A DNA stretch of 63,509 nt from an uncultured Cyclobacteriaceae bacterium. Its GTDB lineage: Bacteria > Bacteroidota > Bacteroidia > Cytophagales > Cyclobacteriaceae. The notes beneath the pieces are model-generated. The model ran no database searches. It was given only the letters and a program-made list of their open reading frames with translations, and was not told the origin of the DNA. Below are positions 34,389 to 43,618 of this stretch, piece by piece. Made by a program: the position numbers and the translations under genes. How positions within the stretch are numbered: the first letter of the stretch is position 1; each line of letters starts with the position of its first letter. Where the stretch lies: contig CALGOB010000089.1 in NCBI GenBank assembly GCA_937958005.1, forward strand, positions 1-63,509, given 5' to 3'.

Positions 34389-35357
34389 ATGAGTCAGGGT
34401 AAGAAAGAAGTAAAAAACAAAAAACAGGGTTTACACCCAAGGAATAAACACCAAGGTCAATATGATTTTAAGGCACTAAAAAGTAGCTACCCTGAATTAT
34501 CAGATTTCATCAAACCCAATGCTTATCATAATGAATCAATAGATTTTGCAGACCCAAAAGCTGTAAAAGCACTTAACAAAGCTTTACTTTTTAATCAATA
34601 CGATGTGAAATACTGGGATATACCTCAGAATTACTTATGCCCGCCCATCCCTGGAAGGGCTGACTACATCCATCATTTGGCTGATTTACTGGGTAAAAGC
34701 AATGCTGAAAAGACTCCAGTGGGTAAAAAGATTGTTTGCATGGATATAGGTGTAGGAGCTAATTGTATTTATCCAATCGTTGGCGTAAAGGAATACGGCT
34801 GGTCATTTATTGGTACAGACATAGACCAAAATGCGATTAAGTCAGCGAATAAAATTATAGATCAAAATCCATTTCTAAATGAACAAGTAGAAATTAGACA
34901 TCAACCAAGAAAAAATAGTTTCTTTAATGGCATCTTAAAAAAAGGAGAAAAAATAGATGTGTCTATATGCAATCCTCCATTTCATACATCATATGAGGCT
35001 GCACAAGCTGGCTCACTACGAAAAGTTGGTAATTTAAAAGGGAAAAAAGTAAGTAAGGCTCATCTTAATTTTGGTGGCAGAAGCAATGAGTTATGGTGTA
35101 AAGGTGGTGAAAAGCAATTCATAGGAGATATGATTTATGAAAGTAAAAAGTATGCGCTCAACTGTCTTTGGTTCTCCACTTTAGTCTCTAAAGAAAGTAA
35201 TCTTAAAAGTGTTTATGCTTCTCTCAAAAGAGCTAAGTCATTTTCTGTAAAAACACTAGACATGGGGCAAGGCAATAAAATCAGTAGAGTTGTCGCTTGG
35301 ACTTTTCAAGATCAGAAACAACAGAAGGTATGGCAAGAAAAAAGATTCAACAGTTGA
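34389..35357 (+). CDS. rlmF: 23S rRNA (adenine1618-N6)-methyltransferase
   Basis: The 322-residue SAM-dependent enzyme makes m6A at position 1618 of 23S rRNA. The N-terminal lysine-rich stretch is followed by LHPRNKHQGQYDF, typical of RlmF. The catalytic domain has MDIGVGANCIYP, the SAM loop region GTDIDQNA and the catalytic NPPFHTS motif of N6-adenine methyltransferases. The length equals that of the E. coli enzyme (about 308) within a few residues. It is a single gene with a 30-base palindrome downstream at 35477. Confidence 0.94.
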   Translation: MSQGKKEVKNKKQGLHPRNKHQGQYDFKALKSSYPELSDFIKPNAYHNESIDFADPKAVKALNKALLFNQYDVKYWDIPQNYLCPPIPGRADYIHHLADLLGKSNAEKTPVGKKIVCMDIGVGANCIYPIVGVKEYGWSFIGTDIDQNAIKSANKIIDQNPFLNEQVEIRHQPRKNSFFNGILKKGEKIDVSICNPPFHTSYEAAQAGSLRKVGNLKGKKVSKAHLNFGGRSNELWCKGGEKQFIGDMIYESKKYALNCLWFSTLVSKESNLKSVYASLKRAKSFSVKTLDMGQGNKISRVVAWTFQDQKQQKVWQEKRFNS

Positions 35358-35476
35358 TTTGTTTTAAATCTTTTATAAACTGCTGCATTAGTAGGTAATT
35401 ACCCTGCACATAATTGAAACATCCTGAAAGATTGACCTATTTCAATTATATAACATTCTTTAACTTTAAAATCAAG

Positions 35477-35506
35477 GAGCTTTTTGACATATGTCAAAAA
35501 AAGCTC
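35477..35506 (+). terminator. 30-base palindrome between rlmF and the DUF2157 gene
   Basis: GAGCTTTTTGACAT is followed directly by its complement ATGTCAAAAAAAGCTC (two extra A). It lies about 120 bases after the rlmF stop and 60 bases before the next gene. It could be a terminator or an operator of the downstream gene. The absence of a clean T-run after the stem leaves this open. Confidence 0.35.
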
Positions 35507-35567
35507 ATCCATCTACTTTTAAGTTTGCCCAGTAAATTAAGTGGAATATTTCTGAATTAATAAAAAC

Positions 35568-36851
35568 ATGAGTTTACAAAAGGACATAGGTGAATTAATA
35601 AATGCTGAGGTCATTTCTAAAGAGACGGCCAATAAAATCCGAGAATATTATGCTGCAAAAAGCAAAAATTCTGGCAATAGGCTCTTTATGATATTTGGGG
35701 TTTTAGGAGCTATTCTGGTGGGACTAGGAATCATTTCAATTATCGCTCATAACTGGGATCAGTTGTCTAGAACCGTTAAAACTGTACTCGCATTTTTACC
35801 TTTAATAACTGGTCAATTAATAGGTGCATTTACGTTATTCAAAAAGAGTGAGAATAGGACTTGGGCTGAAGCCTCAGCTGTATTTATATTCTTTGCTGTA
35901 GGGGCAAGTATGGCTATGGTAAGTCAAGTTTATAATATAGATGGGGATTTAAGTTCTTTCCTTCTGACTTGGATGTTACTTTGCTTTCCATTGATGTACG
36001 TCTTCAAATCATCAATGGTTTCTCTTCTTTATTTATGTGGGATAAACTATTATGTTTGTCAACACCATTATTGGTCTTTTAATAATCCGACTTCTTATAT
36101 TTTTTGGGGCTTATTAGCCATTGAATTACCTTTTTATTTCTTCTTACTTAAAAAGAGGGCTTCTAGTAACTTCAGCAGTTTTCATCATTGGCTGATTCCG
36201 CTATCTATTATCATCCCTTTAGCGACATTAACTGATTCTGCTGAATTCCTTACTTTAATTGCTTATATGAGCTTTTTTGGTTTACTGTATATGATTGGTT
36301 GTCTTGATTTTTTCCGTCAGGGAAAAATAAGAAACAATGGGTATCTGGTATTAGGATCCACAGGGACTATCTCCCTACTCATGGCGTTGAGTTATGAATG
36401 GTTTTGGGAAGATTTAATTGAGTATGATCATATTTTTGAAAATCTTCTTTTCTCAACTGGTTTCCTTATTACTATCCTTTTTACTCTTTCGGCTCTTATT
36501 TTATTGGCTAATGGCTGGCGAAAAAAGAAAATTAAGGATGTGAAACCAATTGAATTTGTTTTCATACTATTTCCTATAATTTATATAATAGGATCCTACT
36601 CATTAGTTGCCATTTGGTTAGTTAATCTACTCATCTTAGGTATAGGAATCCTAACTATTAGAGAGGGGGCAAAACTCAATCATTTAGGCATACTAAACTA
36701 TGGTCTAATGATTATTACCATACTTATTATCAACCGCTATTTTGACTCCAATTTAAGTTTTGTGTTTCGTGGAGTATTATTTATTCTGGTAGGTGCTGGA
36801 TTCTTTGTTACTAATTCTTGGATGCTTAAAAAAAGGAAAAAAAATGGATAA
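35568..36851 (+). CDS. DUF2157 membrane protein
   Basis: The 427-residue product has the DUF2157 N-terminal region (LINAEVISKETANKIREYY) followed by about 12 hydrophobic segments and the conserved ISIIAHNWDQLSRTVK motif. The function is unknown. It overlaps the next gene by eight bases; DUF2157 followed by a GDYXXLXY-domain protein is a recurrent pair, which suggests a joint membrane function. Confidence 0.85.
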   Translation: MSLQKDIGELINAEVISKETANKIREYYAAKSKNSGNRLFMIFGVLGAILVGLGIISIIAHNWDQLSRTVKTVLAFLPLITGQLIGAFTLFKKSENRTWAEASAVFIFFAVGASMAMVSQVYNIDGDLSSFLLTWMLLCFPLMYVFKSSMVSLLYLCGINYYVCQHHYWSFNNPTSYIFWGLLAIELPFYFFLLKKRASSNFSSFHHWLIPLSIIIPLATLTDSAEFLTLIAYMSFFGLLYMIGCLDFFRQGKIRNNGYLVLGSTGTISLLMALSYEWFWEDLIEYDHIFENLLFSTGFLITILFTLSALILLANGWRKKKIKDVKPIEFVFILFPIIYIIGSYSLVAIWLVNLLILGIGILTIREGAKLNHLGILNYGLMIITILIINRYFDSNLSFVFRGVLFILVGAGFFVTNSWMLKKRKKNG

Positions 36852-37443
36852 GAAAGTTATCATAATCATCGCTTTTGTATTAGTCTCTCTTATACAATTA
36901 TATATCCCATTGAGTATGGTTTTATCAAAAGAAGACATCTCTGAAAGTGGAAAATCTTATAAATTCAAGGCTGAACCAATAGATCCTACTGATCCTTTTA
37001 GGGGAAAGTACATTACACTTCGTTTTAATGAAAGAAGTGTCTCAACACCTGATTCTCTTGATTGGTCAAAAGGAGAAACGATCTATTTACAATTAGCTGA
37101 AGGAGAAGATGGTTTTGCTAGGTTAGTAACAGGGACAAAGGAGAAACCAAATAACTCTAGTGATTTTCTCAAAGCCAAAGTTAGGTATGCAATAAAGAGA
37201 AACAATCATGGTGGTATGACACGTGTTTCCATCAAACTCCCTTTTGAAAGGTATTATATGGAAGAGTCTAAAGCTTATGATGCGGAGTTAGCTTATAGAA
37301 AGGTAAGAAGAGATACGGCTCAAACGGCTTATGCCTTAGTTAAAATCAAAGAAGGTGAGTCCTTATTAAATGACTTTTTAATTAATGATGTTTCTATAGA
37401 AGAGTATTTAGAATTAAATCAAACGGAGGAAAAAAGTAATTAA
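36844..37443 (+). CDS. GDYXXLXY domain-containing protein
   Basis: The 199-residue protein starts at the ATG at 36844; an earlier in-frame ATG at 36793 would overlap the upstream gene by about 60 bases and adds nothing to the membrane anchor. It has an N-terminal hydrophobic helix and the family motif, here in the form RGKYITLRF (usually GDYxxLxY), then FERYYMEESKAYDAE and a closing ALVKIKEGESLLNDFLI block. It probably acts with the preceding DUF2157 protein. The function is unknown. Confidence 0.82.
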   Translation: MDKKVIIIIAFVLVSLIQLYIPLSMVLSKEDISESGKSYKFKAEPIDPTDPFRGKYITLRFNERSVSTPDSLDWSKGETIYLQLAEGEDGFARLVTGTKEKPNNSSDFLKAKVRYAIKRNNHGGMTRVSIKLPFERYYMEESKAYDAELAYRKVRRDTAQTAYALVKIKEGESLLNDFLINDVSIEEYLELNQTEEKSN

Positions 37444-37466
37444 AAAGTGCTTTTTTCTCCTAAATT

Positions 37467-38093
37467 CTGTCGCAATAAGGTCTTCTGGAAGAGACCTTGT
37501 TGCCTTGGCTAATAATCTCTTAGCATTTTTCCTTACTCATCATTTCTTACACTTCCTTTTTTACAACAAGAAAATCTACAAAGCTCCCTTTCATGACTGG
37601 GAAAACCTTCGTAAACGCAGGGTTTCTTCTGTCGCAATAAGGTCTTCTGGAAGAAACCTTGTTGCCTTGACTAATAATCTCTTAGTATTTTTCCTTACTG
37701 GTCATTTCTCACACTTCCTTTTTTACAACATGAAAATCTACAAAGCTCCCTTTTATGGCTGGGAAAACCTTCGTAAACTTCCGTCGCAATAAGGTCTTCT
37801 GGAAGAGACCTTGTTGCCTTGACTAATAATCTCTTAGCATTTTTCCTTACTGATCATTTCTCACACTTCCTTTTTTACAACAAGAAAATCTACAAAGCTC
37901 CCTTTTATGACTGGGAAAATCTTCGTAAACTTCTATCGCAATAAGGTCTTCTGGAAGAAACCTTGTTGCCTTGACTAATAATCTCTTAGCATTTTTCCTT
38001 ACTGGTCATTTCTCACACTTCCTTTTTTACAACATGAAAATCTACAAAGCTCCCTTTTATGACTGGGAAAACCTTCATAAACGCAGGGTTTCT
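37467..38093 (+). repeat. tandem repeat, four units of about 152-162 bases
   Basis: Four direct copies begin near 37467, 37629, 37781 and 37933. Each reads GTCGCAATAAGGTCTTCTGG, then a near-palindromic AAGGTCT/AGACCTT segment, CTCTTAG(C/T)ATTTTTCC, CACACTTCC, TACAACA(A/T)GAAAATCTAC and GGGAAAA(C/T)CTTCGTAAAC. Unit spacing is 162, 152 and 152; the ten-base difference is a CGCAGGGTTT segment present in units 1 and 4. Because 152 is not a multiple of three, the frames that read through individual units shift from copy to copy and are not a protein. The repeat fills most of the gap between the GDYXXLXY gene and the kinase. Confidence 0.88.
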
Positions 38094-38151
38094 TTCAGAA
38101 GAACCTATTCTGACAGAGATGAAAAGCAACTAGTAAGGTGTTTCGTCCCTC

Positions 38152-38240
38152 CTAGCCCAGATAGAAATGGCAGCCCGGAGCACGTAGTGTGAGGACTATA
38201 ATGTATAGCTGGAACAGGCATTGGAAGAACAGGAAAACGC
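38152..38240 (+). ncRNA. possible Flavo-1-like structured RNA motif
   Basis: The segment holds AGCCCAGATAGAAATGGC, AGCCCGGAGCACGTAGTG, GAGGACTATAATG and TATAGCTGGAACAGG. The CCAG near its start can pair with the CTGG near its end around an inner GGC/GCC region. I recall very similar GCCC-GATAGAAGTGGCAGCCCGGAGC-GATAGCGGGA blocks beyond the 3' ends of many Bacteroidota genes, probably the Flavo-1 motif. It lies between the tandem repeat and the convergent kinase 3' end. Confidence 0.45.
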
Positions 38241-38272
38241 TAATGCTCCTAAATATTTTTGTCCCTTTTACC

Positions 38273-41200
38273 TTATATGGGCCATTCAATATAGAAAGTG
38301 GTGCCGCTATCAGAGGTTTCAAACCAGACGTCACCTCCGGCATGTTCTATTCCTCTTTTAGAAAGGGCTAAGCCGATACCACTACCTTTTATCTTGGTGG
38401 TGAAATTTGGGATAAATATCTTATTGTGAAACTCTTCTGGGATTCCACTTCCGTTATCAGAAATGACAATCATTGCTTTCTTTTGTTTCTTCTCTAACGT
38501 TATATTTACCTCTGGTTGTCTATCTTCTGGAACCGACTGAAAGGCATTGATAATTAGGTTGTTGAATATTCTGCCAGTTAATTTTACGTCTCCATTTACC
38601 ATCAAATTACTCACATTGCTGTTGTAAAAGATATTTCCTTTTTCATTTTCAAAAAGATCTACTGATTTCTTTAATTCAATTGCTAGATCAAATGGTGCGC
38701 TTTCTGGAATGGGCATTTTAGCAAACGTGGAAAAAGAGGTAGCAATGTCTGCCAACACATCAACCTGGTGCAAAAGGTTATTGATAGGCCTAATAGCCAA
38801 AGCATCTTCTTCCCCTTGCACCCTTTTCATCTGCTGCAAGGTGAGCTTCATAGGAGTCAGTGGATTTTTAATTTCATGTGCTACCTGCTGGGCAATGGTT
38901 TTCCACGCCGCTTCTTTCTCACTTTTTGCTAATGCGGTCTTACTTTCTTCAAATTTCTTGAGCATGTCGTTATATTCACTCACCAAAATCCCAATCTCAT
39001 CTTTAGCGCTATATTCCAATGGTTGATCTAAATCTGAAAAACTGGTCTTCTTGATTTTTTGGGTCAGCAAATTGAGTGGTTCAGTCAATATTTGAACGGC
39101 AAAATACGAAATGATCAAAGAGACAATAAATATCAAGATAAAGATATTAATCAGGCTACCAAAGACTTCCACCTGTTGTCTATTTTTATGGTTTTTAGTA
39201 TCAAAAAAGGGCATTCCTAAAATACCGATCACCTCACTGGTATTTGTATCTTTAATAGATAGATAAGTGGTCTTATATTCCAATTTCCCTATGGACTCAT
39301 CCAATACAAGCCCTTCTCTGTTGTTTCTTAGAATTTCATGTAAGGCATAAGGATTGATTTGTTTTGAAAGAATTTTAGCGTCATATATGAGTTTTTGACT
39401 GTATGCCACCAGCTTACCGTCCAAGTCATAAATGTTGACATCATTCTGTACTAATTCAGAAATATTACTTAGGACTAACCTGACATTCTCTTTACTGATC
39501 TTATTCTCAAAAAACTTAACCAGCAGGTCATTGGCATTTCTTTCTATCCTGATAGCTCGTTTCTGATAGCTCCTGTCTATTTCTTCTTGATAAGAAGAAT
39601 TTAAGGAATTCAGAATAGCAACACTTACCACTAGTAAAGGAATAAAAAATGAAGCTCCTAGAAATAACTGAATTTTAGTAGAGAAATAAAACTCCCCTTT
39701 CTGACGGTAAATAAAGTATCGGTAGATGAAAATAATGAGGCCTATTCCTAGAGTCTGCACTAAAAACAAAAAAGAAAAATTAGTCAAGATGTTCACTCTT
39801 TCATAAACAGATGAAGTTATGACAATTTTTTTTCCAGATTGTGTTTTTACTCCTAAGTGATGATAGCCATTTGATTCTATTCCGTATTTATAAAAGATTT
39901 CATCATCCAGGTATTTTTGATCAAAATTTCTAAGATAATTAAAATCCCCTACTTTCATCACTACCCTGCCACTGTCAAAGAAAGCATAGTCAAAATTATG
40001 TGACGCACTGGAATATTTATTCTCAATTAATAATTCAGGGTAAACAGAATTAGAAGCATATCTCTTTAAGGTAAGCTCCAATATGATAGTGCCTAATAAC
40101 CGATCAAAACGTGTAAAAGGAATCTTCACATAATAACGATCACTGACTCCTACCTGGTTTACGTAGTAGATATTTTTATACTCAGTAGTATCTTTAAGTG
40201 TTAAATTATCCTTAATAAAATCTTCTAAATTAAGTGGAGATTGATTTTGACTAAATGCTTTTCCGCTGGGACTGAACAAAGACACATTGGCACTGTACTT
40301 ATCGAAATAATCGATTAAATAATATTTATTTATCTGCTCAGAGACTAATCCTTTCGCTAGCTTTTCACTATATAATCTACTTGCGATAAAATCATCTTCA
40401 GTGATTCTATCCACTACTTGCGAAAGTAAATATTCACCCAATATATCTCTTTCGATCAATAGGCGGTTTGCAAATTTACTTTTCTTTATTTCTTCGTCAA
40501 ATTCATATTGCTTGTAGATAGCAAAGCTTCCTAAAACAGAGGTAACAATAGCTGCTAAAAAAAGATAGAGAAAGGTTAAGTACCTAACTTTTCCTAAATA
40601 TCGAATGACCCTGAAGCTAGATGCAATTCCCCAAAAAGCGGCTATTAACGCAATAAATAACTCCCAATTCTTTGGAAAAAGAACGTAAAAAGTTGACACA
40701 GCTAAAATCAGTACTATGATAAACCCAGGCTTAGACCTAAACCAAAGTCTCTTTAGCAATTTCAAATTCAAGTACTGTACGAAGAAAAAGATCAAGGAAG
40801 AAAAGAAAAAGATTAATATTGAAACTGTTCTAAGTATATCAAATGTAATATTTTTAGAAACGTCTAATACAATCTGAGAATTGATCAAAATACTTCTTAT
40901 ATTTCCATAAATAAAGTAAAATGCAACAATCGATAAAATAGTAATTACGGTAAGCACGATGACCCATAAGGCGATTGATTTACTTACTATAAAACTTTTA
41001 AGTAAAGTAGAATATCTCAACCCATTTTGCGCAAATAGGATTGTCCATAATAAACATACTAAATTCAATAAAAAGTCACCTAAAGACGGTGTGATTGAGT
41101 CTTTAGTAAAATAGGTAGAATCAAATAAGGGGAATTCAATGATATTGTTTGGAAAACCTAGCCATACCATAAGGGATCTCAATCCAAGTATCATCAGGAC

Positions 41201-41905
41201 CAATAGGACTAATCCCCAAATAAAATAGCCGTTTTTAGAAATTAGATGAGCATAGATAGTGAGTAATAAGAGAAATAAAAAAGCTGCTAAACTATAAAAA
41301 ATAGCCGTAATTCTTGAAATATGTCTAGGTATCCAATGCTTGGCATTTGTACCAACTACTGAAAATAAGTATTGCTGTTGGTAGGTAACTTGATTCTCAC
41401 TTATGGCATGGTAAATTTCTAAGTCTTGTGCTGGAAAAATACGGTTATTGAAACTAGGTTTTAAGTACTTATTCTCAAAAGGAAATTGTTTTAAAAGTGT
41501 GATTACACCTACTAAAACTTTTCCTTCTTTAATCGTGCGTTTCTTTACTAAATATTTACTGCCATCAAAAGACAAAAAACTAAGACCATCTTCTTTCGGT
41601 ATAATATAATAAGGTAGGGTTACTTTAAAATCAGTCCAGTACTTTAGAACTCCTTCATCGAAATAATACAAATTGATGTAGTCATCAAATACACCTTTAC
41701 CAAGTAATTCATTTAATTTTCTTGGGTCATATTTGAATTCATCCACAATGGTTTCTAATCTTCCTATTTCTGGCCGAAGATTCTCTTCAATAACAGTTGC
41801 AATAAAACATGGATCACGTTTTATAGATTCACCATACCAATTAGAGATCATTGCAATCAGTAGTGATCCTAACCATAGCATCCAAAGTATTTTTTTATTA
41901 CCCAT
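38273..41905 (-). CDS. very large NtrY-like sensor histidine kinase
   Basis: The 1210-residue product starts at the ATG at 41905. The N-terminal 760 residues hold about a dozen membrane segments and two large extracytoplasmic loops (about 30-200 and 470-690). A second membrane pair brackets a sensor domain (about 790-950), followed by a HAMP-like linker, the phospho-acceptor box VAHEIKNPLTPMKL (His near 1013) and an ATPase domain with NNLIINAFQSVP, SDNGSGIPEE and GSGIGLALSKR. NtrY proteins are usually about 700-770 residues, so the first membrane block is an addition. No response regulator gene is adjacent. Confidence 0.9.
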   Translation of the reverse strand: MGNKKILWMLWLGSLLIAMISNWYGESIKRDPCFIATVIEENLRPEIGRLETIVDEFKYDPRKLNELLGKGVFDDYINLYYFDEGVLKYWTDFKVTLPYYIIPKEDGLSFLSFDGSKYLVKKRTIKEGKVLVGVITLLKQFPFENKYLKPSFNNRIFPAQDLEIYHAISENQVTYQQQYLFSVVGTNAKHWIPRHISRITAIFYSLAAFLFLLLLTIYAHLISKNGYFIWGLVLLVLMILGLRSLMVWLGFPNNIIEFPLFDSTYFTKDSITPSLGDFLLNLVCLLWTILFAQNGLRYSTLLKSFIVSKSIALWVIVLTVITILSIVAFYFIYGNIRSILINSQIVLDVSKNITFDILRTVSILIFFFSSLIFFFVQYLNLKLLKRLWFRSKPGFIIVLILAVSTFYVLFPKNWELFIALIAAFWGIASSFRVIRYLGKVRYLTFLYLFLAAIVTSVLGSFAIYKQYEFDEEIKKSKFANRLLIERDILGEYLLSQVVDRITEDDFIASRLYSEKLAKGLVSEQINKYYLIDYFDKYSANVSLFSPSGKAFSQNQSPLNLEDFIKDNLTLKDTTEYKNIYYVNQVGVSDRYYVKIPFTRFDRLLGTIILELTLKRYASNSVYPELLIENKYSSASHNFDYAFFDSGRVVMKVGDFNYLRNFDQKYLDDEIFYKYGIESNGYHHLGVKTQSGKKIVITSSVYERVNILTNFSFLFLVQTLGIGLIIFIYRYFIYRQKGEFYFSTKIQLFLGASFFIPLLVVSVAILNSLNSSYQEEIDRSYQKRAIRIERNANDLLVKFFENKISKENVRLVLSNISELVQNDVNIYDLDGKLVAYSQKLIYDAKILSKQINPYALHEILRNNREGLVLDESIGKLEYKTTYLSIKDTNTSEVIGILGMPFFDTKNHKNRQQVEVFGSLINIFILIFIVSLIISYFAVQILTEPLNLLTQKIKKTSFSDLDQPLEYSAKDEIGILVSEYNDMLKKFEESKTALAKSEKEAAWKTIAQQVAHEIKNPLTPMKLTLQQMKRVQGEEDALAIRPINNLLHQVDVLADIATSFSTFAKMPIPESAPFDLAIELKKSVDLFENEKGNIFYNSNVSNLMVNGDVKLTGRIFNNLIINAFQSVPEDRQPEVNITLEKKQKKAMIVISDNGSGIPEEFHNKIFIPNFTTKIKGSGIGLALSKRGIEHAGGDVWFETSDSGTTFYIEWPI

Positions 41906-41965
41906 CAATCGTTATACTTTTTTGTTTTGCTCACTAGTTGAATTTAAATGCCATGAGGTTATTGT

Positions 41966-42074
41966 TTTAATCCCTAAGGGATATTAATTCCCCTGGCCGG
42001 GCGCCCCGACTCTTGAGTCGATCATTAAATTATTGCCCATAGATACCCCGTACCCTTGGGTCGGGGTTGGTTCA
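41966..42074 (-). repeat. 109-bp three-hairpin interspersed repeat, copy 4 (inverted)
   Basis: Complete copy in the opposite orientation to the other three, starting 60 bases upstream of the kinase start codon. It matches copy 2 over its length, including all three stem-loops. Because it sits in the likely 5' region of the kinase transcript, it could influence that gene. The next 300 bases hold only the terminator of the respiratory operon. Confidence 0.9.
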
Positions 42075-42229
42075 TTTAATTATACAAAAATTAAGTAATA
42101 TCAAATATAAAACAACCTTTATTTAGCCCCACAACTTCCAAGCCAAGTAAATAGAAACCAATATAAGGTAAATCCCTATTAGGTAATAAATATCATGAGA
42201 AGAGTTAAAGCTATCGGTATGCTACAAAT

Positions 42230-42264
42230 TAAAAAAGCTATATCCATTTCACATGAATATAGCT
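42230..42264 (-). terminator. probable intrinsic terminator of the respiratory operon
   Basis: On the minus strand, AGCTATAT (42264-42257) pairs with ATATAGCT (42243-42236) around a 13-base loop and is followed at once by TTTTT. It lies about 115 bases beyond the stop of the DUF983 gene, the last gene of the long minus-strand operon. Confidence 0.6.
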
Positions 42265-42380
42265 CTCTACATGATAATTTCTATAATTAGTCCTACTTTC
42301 TCATCTTAGACAAAATAGATATATCAAGTCTTTATGGAAGATGACAAAGTAGGATTAGTAGCCTGAACTACCTAGTAGTA

Positions 42381-42776
42381 TTAAGTAGTAGTACTATTTC
42401 GTAAATCTGCTCTATACTTAACTCCTCCAAAAATATGCAAGAAAATAATCCTAGAATATCTAAAGACTAAAGGATATAAGATAGTAGACGAAATTGCTAC
42501 ACTGGTTATATAAACCCATATCTCTGGATCGTTAAAAAGGAAATATAAAGTGATTACGTTTGCTAAAAGTATTCCAACCGAAAACGCATAGCTTACGTAC
42601 ATTGCCCCATAATAGAAACCTGGTTCTGTCTCATATCTTAAATTACAATTTGTACATGATTCATGCATACTTGCAATTTTCTTTAAAATAAAAGGATTAT
42701 GTGTAAACATATCTCCTTGTCTACACCTAGGGCATTTACCTTTTGAAATCGCTGATAAACTTGATCTTCTTTCCAT
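42381..42776 (-). CDS. DUF983 family protein
   Basis: The 131-residue protein has two CxxC pairs typical of DUF983: KCPRCRQGDMF near the start and SCTNCNLRYE. These are followed by EPGFYYGAMYVSYAF and two membrane helices. A metal site formed by the cysteines is likely. The role is unknown, but the gene commonly accompanies cytochrome oxidase genes. It is the last gene of the respiratory operon and overlaps the preceding small gene by 41 bases. Confidence 0.88.
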   Translation of the reverse strand: MERRSSLSAISKGKCPRCRQGDMFTHNPFILKKIASMHESCTNCNLRYETEPGFYYGAMYVSYAFSVGILLANVITLYFLFNDPEIWVYITSVAISSTILYPLVFRYSRIIFLHIFGGVKYRADLRNSTTT

Positions 42777-42996
42777 TGACTTTACTATTTCGGTACCATA
42801 AGAATCCTATAAGTGCTACTAAAATATAGGGCGTAAAAAACAAATACATAATTCCTAAATTAAGGGAGGCTGCAACATTTGTTTCTCCGTGGCTTACATT
42901 ATTTACTATGGTAGTTCTACACATGGCGCATTGTGCATAACTAGCCAAATTAACAAAAATCACTAAACACGCTGATAATAATATTTTTCTCAACAT
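42736..42996 (-). CDS. small CAMC-motif membrane protein of the oxidase operon
   Basis: The 86-residue product starts at the ATG at 42996, giving a signal peptide (MLRKILLSACLVIF.. ASYAQ|CAMC). The mature protein opens with CAMCRTTIVNN, then a membrane helix (about 48-68) and a basic tail. The CxxC just after the cleavage site suggests copper or disulfide chemistry in oxidase assembly, but this is inference from context. Its 3' end overlaps the start of the DUF983 gene. Confidence 0.72.
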   Translation of the reverse strand: MLRKILLSACLVIFVNLASYAQCAMCRTTIVNNVSHGETNVAASLNLGIMYLFFTPYILVALIGFLWYRNSKVNGKKIKFISDFKR

Positions 42997-43042
42997 ATGT
43001 TCTAAATAATTTAAACTTATAAAGAATTTAAGGCCATTCACC

Positions 43043-43618
43043 TTAATGATAATACGGATTAATTAGGATATAAGTTAATACTCCTGTTAAAGAAACATAT
43101 AACCAAATAGGAAAAGTAAACTTCACTACTTTTCTGTGACTTTCTAATTTATCATTGAGTGCAAAATAAAAAGCAAATAATACCAAGGGTACCACCACCA
43201 CTGACAAAATAATATGTGACAATAAAACAAAATAATATAAATACCTCAATGAACCAACAGCAATTAGCTCAGATTCATCTACAATCATATCACCATTTAC
43301 ATCTCCAAATTTAGTACTGGTTACATTTAAATGATAAAGTATATAGGCTACTAAAAAAACTGCACCCAATACAAACGCAGACGACATGAGTTGCCTATGC
43401 AGATTAACATTCCCCTTAGATACAGCTACTCTTGCCATTATTAAAAATATAGCTGTTAGTGTATTAATTAGGGCATTGAAGGCAGGTACTTGCTTAACCC
43501 ATTCACCAAGAAATTGGCTTTTATCAGGTAAAAATATTAAAACAGCAACAGCTACAGGTATGAGGATAGAAACCCCAATTATTAGCCTTAATGATCCTTT
43601 ATTACTGGTTTGATTCAT
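43043..43618 (-). CDS. DUF420 membrane protein (CtaM-like)
   Basis: The 191-residue protein has five hydrophobic segments with the conserved histidines of the DUF420 family (NVNLHRQLMSSAF, YYFVLLSHIILSVVVVPLVL, ESHRKVVKFTFPIWLYVSLTGVLTY). Related CtaM proteins are needed for heme-copper oxidase maturation. It abuts the SCO-like gene, overlapping by one base, within the oxidase operon. Confidence 0.86.
   Translation of the reverse strand: MNQTSNKGSLRLIIGVSILIPVAVAVLIFLPDKSQFLGEWVKQVPAFNALINTLTAIFLIMARVAVSKGNVNLHRQLMSSAFVLGAVFLVAYILYHLNVTSTKFGDVNGDMIVDESELIAVGSLRYLYYFVLLSHIILSVVVVPLVLFAFYFALNDKLESHRKVVKFTFPIWLYVSLTGVLTYILINPYYH

Noticed and set aside
37505-38192. Plus-strand reading frames inside the tandem repeat as repeated small proteins
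   Set aside because: The unit spacing of 152 is not a multiple of three, so the frame changes between copies and similar peptides appear only by repetition of the DNA.
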